DNA of 64,000 nt from Bathymodiolus brooksi (lineage: Eukaryota > Mollusca > Bivalvia > Mytilida > Modiolidae), in NCBI GenBank assembly GCA_963680875.1, contig OY804585.1:23723686-23787685 (forward strand), in the 5' to 3' direction. This document shows positions 11,666 through 22,350 of this stretch, piece by piece. The position numbers and the translations under genes were made by a program. The notes under the pieces are model-generated. The model was not told the DNA's origin, made no database searches, and saw only the letters and a program-made list of their open reading frames with translations. Numbering within the stretch: position 1 is the first letter of the stretch; the number at the start of each line of letters is the position of its first letter.

Positions 11666-12164
11666 GTATTCGTTCATACCATTGCATCACATGATCTTTT
11701 CTGATGAAATGTCCTTCTAGTTCTGCAATCGATGAACCCTTTAAAATTATTTCTTGAACATCAGTTTTGCTTGGAATTATAACAGACAGAGAAGTAAAAA
11801 TATTAGAAAGACATATTATATTTCTCTTTATAATGGCATTAGATTTAACATATATGGTACTATTTGTAGAATGTTATTGTTATTACAGACAACTTTGTGA
11901 TGCATGACGTGTTTTATATTCATCACTTTCCTGTTATGAAGCTCTTCAGGAGCATGTTGATATGTCTTCTCATACCGACAGTCTGAAGCTATTTGAATAC
12001 ATTTAGTGGCAACAATTTTTATTCCACTATAGAGTGAAAGGGACAAAAATTCATCACAGTGGAACTGAATATAACAATGTTTAAGTACATGTACTTGTTT
12101 AACTTCGTACATTCGTCAAAATACATACATAAGTGACGATAACAGATCGAGTTCGAGCTTGCCA
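11666..12164. other. No gene seen
   Basis: AT-rich. The 94-codon minus frame at 11828-12112 has no recognisable domain or splice context. Confidence 0.45.
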
Positions 12165-12340
12165 TGCAAAGGGTGGGTTATGCTGTTAAACGTCACTTTC
12201 AACAATATTCTAGTTATAACCTGGCGGACAGTTTTGTTGGTGAAGAAACCAGAGTATCCGGAGAAAACCACCGACCTGCGGCAAGTCCCTGACAAACTTT
12301 ATCAAATATTGTTGTCTCGAGTACAACTCACCGTGCAAAG
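12165..12340 (-). mobile_element. SINE-A copy, 5'-truncated
   Basis: Body and tail of SINE-A are present on the minus strand ('ccgcaggtcggtggttttct', 'gaaagtgacgtttaaca'). The tRNA-like head is absent beyond about 12340. The 67-codon plus frame here is repeat sequence. Confidence 0.7.
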
Positions 12341-12519
12341 AGCTATCAAGAACCATTCTTAACACCCTATTGCTAATGGGAGTTAGTTGCTAGTAGCGCA
12401 CATCTGACTAAAAGATGTTAGATTTAAAATACGACATGTTTTATGGTAAAATGTCAGTTTAAAAATTCTATAAATTTGATTCTGACAGACACATTTAACA
12501 AACCAATAAAAAAGCAATA

Positions 12520-12660
12520 AGTGTTCGCTTTATGCAAATGTAATCTGTATTAAATAGCCATAGGAGAGAAATGGTAATTTGTACCTGTCAAACACGTAAG
12601 TCAAAAACCTCACTGTGATAAGTCGTAATAAATAGTTAGCCATTGTCTGTCAGAATTTTA
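12520..12660 (+). repeat. Diverged dispersed repeat, paired with 13895-14030
   Basis: Both stretches share, in order, 'tgcaaatg...aat', 'acctg(t/c)caaa', 'taagtcaaaaac-ct' and 'taataaatagtt...ttgtctg'. They are two old copies of an unnamed short repeat. Confidence 0.4.
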
Positions 12661-13894
12661 GTGATAATAAGCATGATAAGACCAAGGTAAAACGTCAAAT
12701 GAAAGTGGCACTGTGTTTTTAGATTCTGCAGTTTTTTAATTTTTATTTTACAATATATATTGCAAGAAAATACAATAATAACCCCACAATATTGCTGTGC
12801 ATATCCCAGGCCAGGACCTGTATGAAAAGCTTGAAGATACCAAAGGGGTAAGCAGAAGCCTCTTAAAAGACACCTTCCGTGCTATGATATAGTCAAGACG
12901 TGCTGGATAATAAGAATATACAAACAATTACAGGCTAAAATGTATCAATAATTTCAACAATAATCCACAAACCACAGGAATCTATCTTGTACAAAAGATA
13001 CATTTTATATTAATAAACTGCAACATTTATGTTATTTATTTTCAATTTAATGTCCTGTGAAGCGTGATTACTACCCAGCAACATTTACACTTCTGATATT
13101 CAAAAACTTTCTGTGGTATATTATTCGGCTTAGATAATTAATGCTTCAACATGTGTAACACTTATAAAGAAGGAGATGCCCATTCATCTTTGTCGGTCTG
13201 GATTTATGTCTGAATCCTTCGAACTATTATTCTATTTCCTAGAAACTTTCCTGAAATTGATTTCCAAATTGTCCGTGTTTTGAATGGCCGATTGGCCATT
13301 GATTGGTTCATTTGTAAAATATAAATGCAGATTGGATAATTACGTTTTTATTGATTATTTGAAATCCTATGTTGATGATTAGATAACTAATATGTGAAGC
13401 AAACTGCTTGTTCAGGAATATAAGCTATCTAAGCTAAACCCATCTCACAAATGTTTATTTTTCGCTACCATGAATAGGCTTGTCATTACTAGATTCTTAA
13501 CTGATTGTATTCATGTCCTCGGTGTAACTATTAAAACCGTGTCTTATGTGTCTCCCTGATACATGTGATATATAATAGACAGAGGACTTTGAACAGGAGA
13601 ATTTCAAGACACTTGGTATGCTCGGCGTCCAACATGATATCACACATTTTTTCTTATTTCTGGGTATTTTGCGTTGTCCTCATGCATGTTTTGCTATGTT
13701 GTGTGTTGTGATCCCCAATGTAATATTTTACTTAAGAATGATATTTGCTTAATCATTTCTATTTAATTTATGTTAATTTAGGTCTCGGCTTTCTTGTGTG
13801 GAGTTTATGTTTGGTGGCTTCATTTAGATTTACAAGTTTCAAACAATTTAACTGCATCATAAAATATCTCCAACCGACAACAAATGCGATGTTA
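12661..13894. other. No gene seen
   Basis: AT-rich sequence with a short R2 fragment on the minus strand near 12820-12865 ('gataccaaaggggtaagcag'). Nothing else was recognised. Confidence 0.45.
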
Positions 13895-14030
13895 AGTGAT
13901 CACTTTCTGCAAATGCAATTTATAATTAATTACAGAATATGCTATTTTACACCTGCCAAAATCTTAAGACAAAAACTTTTAATTGGTTTGCATGGTAATA
14001 AATAGTTGCTGTTGTCTGGAATAATGTTCA
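13895..14030 (+). repeat. Diverged dispersed repeat, second copy
   Basis: This is the partner of 12520-12660. The 86-codon frame ending at 14005 runs into it and is not a supported gene. Confidence 0.4.
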
Positions 14031-14082
14031 TACAATTAGAACGGTAGTGAAAGATACACTGAACGATTTATTATATATTATC

Positions 14083-14400
14083 AGCAGGCTCCATCCGTCT
14101 TCACTGGGTTTGGTACTGCTTTGACAACTATTTTACCTATTTTTGTTCCAGTATTGTTATGAATACTGTTATAGTGACAGCCGGAACCTTTGAGCCGTAA
14201 TGAAAGCGGGAGGTTTGGCGCTTTAAAATCTGATTCAACCCACCATTTCTTTAGAAATGTCTGTACCAAGTCAGGGTCATTACGGTTTTCACAGTTTTCC
14301 GGTTGTTGACTGATTTTGTCTGTTTATATACTTATGAGTTTTGACTTTCCCTTTGTAAGATTGTTCGGAGTTCAGTAATTTTGTTATTACCCTTATTTCT
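14083..14400 (+). mobile_element. 5'-truncated copy of the Penelope-like element 3' end
   Basis: It matches the reverse complement of 860-1165 nearly base for base, for example 'gacagccggaacctttgag', 'aggtttggcg', 'aatctgattcaacccaccat' and 'gtaagattgttcggagttc'. There is no RT coding sequence, so this is either a dead-on-arrival insertion or a small non-autonomous relative using the same 3' end. A shorter fragment of the same module lies at about 23300-23350. Confidence 0.65.
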
Positions 14401-14587
14401 TACTATTCTATCATCGACGATTATTCTACAACAATATATATTGCATTGCTAGGCTTGCTACAAGTTCCTTTCTTATTATAATCCCTTAAAAATATTTCTC
14501 TGAGAGTTCAGGTCTTGGCTGACCACTTGTATATACTAACATTTCTTTGCTGCTTATATTACTGTAAGCTTAAGTACTGAAGACTAA

Positions 14588-14752
14588 TAGGTTCTTACAC
14601 CAGTCCCTATTGAAGATCTGGAATTTCTTCCACGAGTGTGAGAAATCCCGTCTTTTCACGAGTGGAGCGTAGCGGAACGAGTGGAAAGACGCTGAATTTC
14701 TCTCACGAGTGGAAGAAATCCCAGATCTTCAATAAGGACGAGTGCAAGTACC
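14588..14752. repeat. Long imperfect palindrome (fold-back element)
   Basis: The core arms are 14609-14670 and 14675-14733. The left begins 'attgaagatctggaatttct' and the right ends 'agaaatcccagatcttcaat'. Complementarity continues outward ('aggttcttacacc' against 'gagtgcaagtacct'), and the loop is only a few bases. It is non-coding and likely a MITE-like or fold-back element. The 80-codon frame through it is a shadow. Confidence 0.75.
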
Positions 14753-15039
14753 TGTTTCTTCCGTTTCAACTTAAACACAAAGCATTTCGATTTCATTCAT
14801 TCATTCGCATGTCAATGTCATGTTTACTACACAAAATATCACAACGCCACGTGCAATGCAGTAAACACACACTTATTTAAAACCGCATTAAATCCATTAG
14901 GGGAAATCAGTTAAAATTCAGGTAAAATTGATATTTGAAGCTTTTTTAGATCTACTAAGGCGACAATTTATATTACTATAGCAGTCGTAGAAGCGGACTC
15001 CATTGATTATACTCGGCCGATTTGATTTGCTGACAATGC

Positions 15040-15095
15040 CATGTAAGACAAGGTCACGCGCATCTGTCTTTATGGCTTGTCTTACATAGAAAACG
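15040..15095. repeat. 12-bp inverted repeat
   Basis: ATGTAAGACAAG and its exact complement CTTGTCTTACAT are separated by about 30 bases. With 'cttccgttt' near 14757 and 'aaacggaag' near 15098, this may be part of a larger fold-back structure that includes the palindrome to the left. Confidence 0.5.
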
Positions 15096-15119
15096 CATCA
15101 AAACGGAAGAAGTATATAT

Positions 15120-15270
15120 CTATGCCGCGTTTCTGGAAAAATCTTTATCAGGTACACTTAAAGTCCATATAATGCAAAGCCAAATAATTCTAAAGTCATT
15201 GAGAGCAAGTACACCGCGGGACCTAAACAGGATAGTCATAATTGGTTAATTTTATTAACATAATTATTTT
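15120..15270 (+). repeat. R1 copy, partial
   Basis: It carries 'gccgcgtttctggaaaaat', 'atcaggtacacttaaagt', 'gcaaagccaaataattctaa' and 'taaacaggatagtcataatt'; the 3' third is missing. Confidence 0.65.
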
Positions 15271-15851
15271 TAGCCATGGAAACATAACATCAATTATATC
15301 GATGATCTGAGATCACCAATGAGTTCATGACTTGTAAACAGGACATTACACAAAAATCTAAATGTATACACTACAATTTGTATATGTGTTATTACTATTG
15401 ATTATGAGTATTATATTATCAGTTTAAAAATCTTATTTTGACTGAGCTTCTTATCAACGAAAACAGAACACCATCAATAGTTCTTTAATATGTAAAGACT
15501 TTTGTCATATGCTAAAACAAGTGTACAAACAGGAGAATACAATTAATGGAAGATATTAAATCGGCCTCTCATATTTGATAGTAAATTATAAATTACATTA
15601 TTACAGAGATGTTTGCACATCTAAAAAGAAAATACCGGGTACCTTTCATAGCTTTGATCCTCTTTGAAAGTCGGTATATAACAAAGCACTGTTATTTTTC
15701 CCTCCCAACTTATCGACTATGCTGTCATTGACCTCAAATCATGCACAAACACATTTAGTTATATCTCTTCATAGAAGGAGGTTATGATAATGTCACGAAT
15801 CAAATGTTTATTCCGTGGATGTTATCATGCTTATCATTGAAAGGTTTTGGA

Positions 15852-16030
15852 GTTATGGTGTTTAACGCCACTTTCAACAATATTTCAGTTATATCGTGGT
15901 GGTCAGTTTTACTGGTGGAGGAAACCGGAGAAAACCACCGACCTGCCGCAAATCACTGACAAACTTTATAACATAATGTTGAAATGAGTACACCTCGCCA
16001 TCAGCGAGACTAGAACTCACAACGTCATTG
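15852..16030 (-). mobile_element. SINE-A copy
   Basis: On the minus strand the body reads 'ttgcggcaggtcggtggttt' through 'gaaagtggcgttaaacacc'. The box-B region is degraded to 'gagttctagtctc', and the head is truncated. Confidence 0.75.
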
Positions 16031-16361
16031 AATATACCTCTCACTGAATATCAGATAAAAAAAAACACCAATAAATTAAAAGTTCCTTACTTTTTTATTT
16101 TTATTTTGCTATCATATGCATGTACACTTATGCCTACGCTCTTGTCGCCATCAGATTTTAGACATGATGCTCTGAATGTATTTTTGCACGTGCCATGCAT
16201 TTATCTACAGTCTATGCCAACTTGTAATGAGTTATTGTTTTTCAACGCCAAATGAATAATCAATGCTTCGCTATTTCATGTCGAACATAAGTTACATTCG
16301 GTGAGAAGATAATGCTATCCGCTTTCTATAAGACCAAGTTGAATATTTATAGTACTAGTCT

Positions 16362-16560
16362 ACTAAAACAACAGTCCGCTGGCATGTATGTCGCTCCACT
16401 CGGACATATTATCCTGATTTTAAGCCTTCATTCTGTGTACTTAGCAGAGAAGCAGCAAATGCCAATTTTATAGTCTTTGGTTCGACCAAACCTGGACTCG
16501 AAACCACGATCTACCGCAGTCGAGCACGCTAACTATTACAATACCAACACGATCTATTTC
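16362..16560 (-). mobile_element. SINE-B head, truncated
   Basis: On the minus strand: 'gatcgtggtttcgagtccag', preceded by 'gctcgactgcggta', then 'aaagactataaaattggcat' and 'aatatgtccgagtggagcga'. The order matches the intact SINE-B at 29131. The shared 3' tail is missing. Confidence 0.7.
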
Positions 16561-16756
16561 AATGCTGTCTAAATAACACATATGTGGTTAGAAGTTAAAT
16601 ATGTTGCTAATCTACTTGCTACAGTGGCCGCCTCATGATCGAATTGGTAATGATTAAATACCCCATAGTTATTTTGTGATAAAGACAAAAAATAATAAAA
16701 TACCTATTCGGAAATATTTCGATTTTTACCGGTGTTTCACTTCCGGCTGAATCGTG

Positions 16757-17056
16757 TATTATTAAATGGTTTGGTTACTGCTAGACTCGATACAAGTCTC
16801 TTTTTTTTTAATTAGTAATCCCTTTTGAAAAAATTATACTATTAAAATTCATATCTTGGCTGACCACTTATATCTAGTGCCAACAATTCTTTACTAATTA
16901 CATGTGGATAGTAAATATTAATTACATGTGGATAGTAAATATTAATTACATGTGAATAGTAAATATAAGTGGTTAGTCTAGCTTTCAACTTTCATAGCAA
17001 CAAGTTATTTAAAAAGATTAACAATACAGTGACGTGTAGCAAGTCTAGGTTACTGT
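16757..17056. repeat. Fold-back element with a 3 x 24-bp loop
   Basis: The left arm includes 'gctagactcgatacaagtc' and 'cttggctgaccacttatat'. The right arm carries the inverse, 'atataagtggttagtctagc' and 'gtagcaagtctaggttact'. The loop holds three copies of a 24-bp unit (16896-16967, 'aattacatgtggatagtaaa' plus 'tatt'). A half copy of the left arm occurs at about 14440-14535. Confidence 0.6.
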
Positions 17057-17462
17057 AGAAAATGTGTTTTTCTTCCAGTGAAGATAATATCTCAAAAAAG
17101 ATAACCCATTCGTGTTCGATATACAACATTGATCGTGAGAAAACAATATTTGAAATATTACTATTTATTTTTCAAATCGGAAGTTTTTATCAAGTTACAT
17201 TATCTACTCAAATGTTTTATATTCAGAAAATTGGCATAATGTCAGTAAAAAGACACCATGAATGAAATAGAAACGAACTAATCTTAAGATATTATTAAAC
17301 GAAGTGTTGATTTACAGAATTGATTGCAGTACTGGTTACATGTTAAACATCACTGGAAAAGGAAAAAGTCTTAACATTATGATAATACTAATGTTACAGA
17401 AATAGAGAGCATAACAAATTCCAAAACATTTGTAGAACAGCAATAAAAGCGATTATTCTTTT

Positions 17463-17535
17463 ACAAACGTGGATATCTAATTTAGTACACATGATGCGTG
17501 TCTGAAATAACCTTCATTTTGTATGCTAAGTATAT
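17463..17535 (+). repeat. R1 5' fragment
   Basis: 'aaacgtggatatctaattta' is followed by a diverged 'gatgcgtgtctgaaataacc' and 'ttcattttgtatgctaagta'. It lies just outside the left end of the Ngaro-like element. Confidence 0.55.
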
Positions 17536-17594
17536 TTTTTTCCATTTAATTTGTGACTAAGTGTAAGGTTGGACAGTCTCTCATGTTCATTTAC

Positions 17595-17806
17595 AATATA
17601 TTTACAAATGTTACTGGAGCACGTGTATTTGTTTACTACCACACGTGGTTTAATGTTTATAGTATTAAGTAGTAGTTTTTCATTGGCTAAAGTGAATTAT
17701 CACATCGGGTAACAATGTGTATACATGTTTAGATCGTGCAATTAAGTTAGGCGGTATTTGTAAGAATTGAATTCGTCATTCGAAGTTTGCCAGTCAGACA
17801 GTAAAG
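17595..17806 (+). repeat. Split direct repeat A1 (left end)
   Basis: It begins 'aatatatttacaaatgttac' and ends 'cagtcagacagtaaag'. It contains 'ggagcacgtgtatttg' with the nearby inverted partner 'accacacgtggtt', a possible recombinase-binding arm (inference). The repeat recurs at 21940-22150. Confidence 0.9.
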
Positions 17807-17816
17807 TACGACTACT

Positions 17817-18578
17817 ATGGCAGAACAATCTCCCGACATCAATGAATATGCCCAGGAACAACAGTCGTGTACTATTCCTATCTCCAGGGAGTCCAGAAAT
17901 CCTGATTTGGTTGATACGCTAAACCTTTTCAAGAATATACTAGACGTGAAACTTGGCGACCTGAAGTCGGAACTCATTTAAGAACAAAATAGCCTGAAAA
18001 AGAAGATAAAGAGTGACGTCTCGATAAAGTTCAAGAGCGAAGGTAACAAAATTCAACACACATTTAATGAAGAAGTGCTTGAAATGTTGCAAAAGTTGTA
18101 CAAACAACTTCCTGTTGATCTTACGCAACAACTGAGGTCCGTACTGGACATTACTGACAAATTTAAAGGCCAGAACAAGTTGATCCGTATTGCTGACTCT
18201 TCCCCCGCTGGCTGGGGCACAGTACGTGAGTATGAATCCAGCGCCGTTGTGGACGACAGCGACGACGAAAAGAAAATACGACAAGCGGAAAGTAGGGCTC
18301 TACGTATCGCAAAAGAGAGATCAAAGAGTCGTCCACAGCCATACCCGAAGGTACCTCCAACTACTCGTCAACCACCAGCTCAAACGTATCCTAATCCAGT
18401 ATTCGCACAGATGTATCAACGTCAGCCGCCCTTTCGTGGGAGCGTTGCACGGCGTGAGCCGTGCGCTTGGGATGTGTGTCATGCATGCAGGCAATTCGGA
18501 CACTGGAGGAAAAACTGTCCACTTCTCATCGCCAAATCAACAAACAACACTGGTGCCGGAATCAACGCCTCCAAATAG
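17817..18578 (+). pseudogene. Gag-like protein with a CCHC zinc knuckle (one stop)
   Basis: The frame starts at ATG 17817, ten bases after A1, and runs in one frame to 18578, interrupted by a single TAA at 17979-17981 (codon 55). The C-terminus has a zinc knuckle C-x2-C-x4-H-x4-C (CHACRQFGHWRKNC, about 18480-18520), the nucleic-acid-binding motif of retroelement Gag proteins. Before it lies a charged, proline-rich stretch. The predicted role is to package element RNA in cytoplasmic particles. The RT frame follows in a different frame, consistent with recoding or separate translation. Expression is unlikely in full because of the stop; the zinc-knuckle half stays open for about 167 codons. Confidence 0.75.
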
Positions 18579-19587
18579 TGAGACAACTTCAAGTACTGCA
18601 TGCAGCGCTGTTGTTAATGATAAGTATTTTTTATGTAACCACTTAAACTGGGTTGATGAATCACATGAGTTTACCCATTTCCTTGAACAGGTTCATTATT
18701 TTGAAGATATGAGTAAATGTTCTGAAAATTGTCAGGGTGTAAAAGGTAGCTTAGCACGACACGTGGCCTATTGGGAAAAAATAGGGGCTAGTTCTTTTGT
18801 TTTGGACACAATGAAAAACGGTTATGTCATACCATTTATTGAACCTCCAATTCAAATGTGTTTTAAGAACAATAGATCAGCTCTCGGAAACGAAGAATTC
18901 GTTTCCCAAACTATTTTTGATTTAATTAAGTCCGGGTGTGTTGTACAGGTTCCTTTTCAACCTTTTGTTGTGAACCCTTTAAGCGTGGCAACTCATAAAT
19001 CTGGAAAAAAGCGCCTTTTAGATCTTAGTACACTGAATAGATATGTAAAGAGAGACAAAATTAAATTCGAGGACTGGAGAGTTGCAGTCCAGTATTTTGA
19101 CAAGAATTTCCATATCGACATTTGTCCACAACAGCATACTTACCTCGGATTTCAGTGGAAAGAACAGTTTTACAGCTATACTGTTCTGGCGTTTGGAATT
19201 ACTACTGGACCTTATTATTTTTACTAAATGTCTTCGCCCTCTTGAACAATTTTGGCGGGAAAATGGGGTAAAAGTTGTTCTATATCTAGATGATGGGTTC
19301 GGTATGAACAAAGATGTAAGTTCATGCTATGAAGATGCACAATTTGTGAAAGAATCCCTAATTGAAGCAGGACTCTTTATTAATGAAGAAAAATCGGGTT
19401 TTAACCCAGTAACAAAACTCGAGTGGCTTGGTATTGTTTAGAATTCTACAGAATTTACTCTGAGTATTCCGGAGCGAAGAGTTTATGATATAATGTATTC
19501 ACTCTGCGTCATTTTAAAATCTTATCCAATTTTTACAGCAAGACATTTAGCTCAGGTAGTAGGTCGAGTTATTTCTATGACACCCAG
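18579..19587 (+). pseudogene. Ngaro/DIRS-type reverse transcriptase, frameshifted, motif A deleted
   Basis: Family landmarks read in order: GSLARHVAYWEKIG, FQPFVVNPLSVA, KKRLLDLSTLNRYV, HIDICPQQHTYLGFQW, VLAFGITTGPYYF, then after a frameshift near 19220 (an extra T in a T-run) TKCLRPLEQFWRENG and the catalytic VLYLDDGFG. A TAG follows at 19439-19441. The same frame continues with IPERRVYD and RHLAQVVGRVISMTP until a second frameshift near 19590. Between KFEDWRVAVQYFDKN and FHIDI, about 14 residues usual in the family (the motif-A strand with the first catalytic Asp) are absent. Even without the frameshifts, this enzyme would be inactive. Confidence 0.8.
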
Positions 19588-20601
19588 CCCGTAATAGGTA
19601 GTGTAGCAAGGATCATGTCAAAGTACTGTTATATGGCTATAGAAAATAGGTCAGCTTGGAACAAACCTATTATGTCATTTAACCAGGACAAAGTTTTGAC
19701 AGAATTAAGATTTTGGGAAAACAACATTTCAAAACTGAACTCTCGACAGTTAGGGGTGTATAGTAAGTCATCAGTAGTCATTTATTCTGACGCTAGTAAT
19801 GTCGCAGCGGGTGCTTACACTGTAGAAGTAGAAAGTAAACTTTTTCGCAAGATGTGGTTTGCCAATGAAAGAGAGGAAAGTTCCACATGGAGAGAACTTA
19901 AAGCAATTGACTTGGAACTTTCTTGTTTTAAAAACTCCTTTCAGGGTAAAACAATTAAATGGTTCACTGACAGTCAGAATTGTGTAAAAATTGTCAATGC
20001 AGGAAGCATGAAAGAAAAATTACATTCTTTAGCCTTGTCTATTTTTTCGACATGTGTTGAAAAGGGTATTTCAATTGATATACGGTGGATTCCGAGAACG
20101 GAAAACGAAAAAGCTGACTATATTAGCAAGATGTTTGATTTCGAAGACTGGGGAGTATCTCTTCACTTTTTTGCTTTTATGGATCAAATGTGGAGACCAT
20201 ACACGGTCGATCGTTTTGATAGCTCTGTAAACACAAAATTACACAGGTTCAACTCCTTATTTTGGAATCATGGGTCAGAGACAATTGATGCCTTTTCACA
20301 AAATTGGTTTTCAGAAAACAATTGGCTAGTGCCTCCAATTAATTTGATGATCAGAGCAATCAGACATCTTGTAACTTGTAAAGCAAAAGGTACATTAATT
20401 GTTCCTGAATGGAAATCTGCGGCTTTTAGGCCATTGATATTCAGTAAGAATTTCGAATACAAGCCATACGTTAAAGACGTAATTGAATTTTCGAATGCAT
20501 ACGGTATATTCGAACAGGGTTCGAATAAGAATACGATTTTTGGTGTAGAGCCATTTGGCACGCACATATTGGCAGTTTTGCTTGATGCAAATACATTGTA
20601 G
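19588..20601 (+). pseudogene. Ngaro/DIRS-type RNase H and C-terminal Pol domain
   Basis: The segment continues the RT polyprotein in a new frame: PVIGSVARIMSKY, then RNase H with its acidic residues in YSDASNVAAGAY (Asp), STWRELKAIDLEL (Glu), KWFTDSQNC (Asp) and RTENEKADYISK (Asp). RNase H removes RNA from the RNA-DNA hybrid during copying. After it comes the conserved tail of DIRS/Ngaro polyproteins: PYTVDRFDSSVN, RFNSLFWNHG, ENNWLVPPINLMIR and GTLIVPEWKSAAF. This part is open for 328 codons from the ATG at 19615, so it is better preserved than the RT. A short tandem duplication ('gtagctggcatggtc' twice) follows at 20612-20699. Confidence 0.8.
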
Positions 20602-20821
20602 TTGATGACGTGGCCCTAATATCTATTGAAATATTGTAGCTGGCATGGTCACTGTGACATGGCCCTAGTATCGTAAGATATTGTAGCTGGCATGGTCTAA
20701 AATGGTTTTTAAACAAAATTTATGTTCAGTTATGAATAATTTATAGGATATATTATTTTAAAATACGATTTTCAGACTTGTTCAATGCTGGAAAATAGGA
20801 ACAGTACAAGTATGTGATTGA

Positions 20822-21792
20822 TACTATCGGGGATCCAGATTTTGCAGGCTTTACCAGAAGCTACCTGAGTATTTTCTTTCCTCTAGAGCTGACAATACTA
20901 GGAGGAAGTACCAGTACGCATTTAATTCTTGGTGTAAGTGGGCTAATACTCTGTTACGTCATTACCTGTATCACACCTTCATGTAGCTTTGTATTTAATT
21001 AATTTATCAGAGTCAGCAAATTCAGTTAGTAAAATAGACGAAGCTTTTTATGCATTAAGCTGGGCTCACAAATTAGCTGGTGTTCCTGATCCATGTAAAA
21101 ATTATCTTGTAGTTTCTGTACGTGAAGGAGCACATAGGAAAATTGGTCACTTAATAGTGAAAAAAGAACCTATTACACCAGATATTTTGCAAAAAAATGT
21201 ATTACTTTATGGAAATAAAAATTGTAACCTCAAGGATCTAAGAATAGCCTGCATGTGTTTATTGGGATATGCCGGCTTTCTCAGATTCTCAGAGTTAGCT
21301 AGTTTGAAAAGGTCTGACATTTCCTTTTTCCCATCTTATGTAAAATTATATTTGGAAAAGAGTAAAACAGATGTTTATAGAGAAGGGAGGGAAGTTGTTA
21401 TTTCAAAAACTGGTACCATTACTTGTCATGTTGACATGTTAGACAGATACCTCAAGCTAGCTGGCACTTCAGAAAACTCTGTTGATTATATATTTAGATC
21501 TGTTTCTTTTTGTAAAAGTACTGATTCCTATAAACTTAGAAATTCTGGTCAGATTTCTTATACAAGGGCCAGAGAAATTTTGTTATGAGGATTAGAAGCT
21601 GTAGGCTTAGAAAAAAGAAAATTTGGTCTTCATAGCTTGAGATCCGGTGGAGCTACTGCGGCCGCAGCGGCCGGTATTGATGATAGATTATTTAAAAAAC
21701 ATGGCCGTTGGAAAAGTGATAAAGCTAAGGACGGTTATGTCAAAGAAAACATTGATGTACGCTTGTCGGTTTCTAAAAATTTTGGAATATAA
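20822..21792 (+). pseudogene. Tyrosine recombinase, one frameshift and one stop
   Basis: This is the integration enzyme of the element, which recombines circular DNA into the genome. The N-terminal SAM-like part reads KLPEYFLSSRADNTRRKYQY and AFNSWCKWAN. A frameshift near 20954 leads into TSLPVSHLHVALYLINLSES, then a long open frame to 21588. The catalytic Arg lies in GFLRFSELASLKRSDI and the Lys in LEKSKTDVYREG. A TGA at 21586-21588 interrupts, and the same frame resumes with KFGLHSLRSGGATAAAAAGI (H-x-x-R), HGRWKSDKAKDGYVKE (His/Trp and the nucleophile Tyr) and ends at TAA 21790-21792. All catalytic residues are still visible, so the recombinase decayed by only two lesions. Confidence 0.85.
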
Positions 21793-21840
21793 TTATTTGT
21801 ACATACATGTATATATGCAGTGCCCTTTCTTTGTTATTCG

Positions 21841-21940
21841 AAGCTTACTGTTCTGTCTGGCGAGCTGATATCTAAATACAAGTGTTGAGTTTTATTTGTA
21901 AATAATTTATGTTCGTTTGAACTGGTGAATTAGGACATAA
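21841..21940 (+). repeat. Split direct repeat B1
   Basis: 'aagcttactgttctgtctgg' to 'aactggtgaattaggacata', identical by eye to B2 at 22351-22450. It abuts A2, giving the B-A junction expected of the circular intermediate. Confidence 0.9.
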
Positions 21941-22150
21941 ATATATTTACAAATGTTACTGGAGCACGTGTATTTGTTTACTACCACACGTGGTTTAATG
22001 TTTATAGTATTAAGTAGTATTTTTCATTGGCTAAAGTGAATTGTCACATCGGGTGACAATTTGTATACATGTTTAGATCGTGCAATTAAGTTAGGCGGTA
22101 TTTTTAAGAATTGAATTCGTCATTCGAAGTTTTCCAGTCAGACAGTAAAG
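21940..22150 (+). repeat. Split direct repeat A2
   Basis: Second copy of A1, from 'aatatatttacaaatgttac' to 'cagtcagacagtaaag'. It is followed by a C-rich stretch that starts the unique A2-B2 spacer. Confidence 0.9.
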
Positions 22151-22350
22151 CCTCCCCCCTCCCACCCATAATTTATTTGTAAAATAAATAATGGATTTTT
22201 ATGTGTTTGTTACATTTTTTCTAACATGATGTTATTTCTTTTGTAGACTGTCTATATTGTTATTGATGATTGTTTATGACACGGCAGCCATTTGACAGGC
22301 AATTATGTTTTCATGGACATTTTCTGATTATTTTATTGATTAAAATAAAA

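Noticed and set aside
17595..17806. LTR of a Gypsy or Copia retrotransposon
   Set aside because: The second direct-repeat pair (B1/B2), the tyrosine recombinase and the absence of an integrase fit a Ngaro/PAT element; A1 and A2 are split direct repeats, not LTRs.
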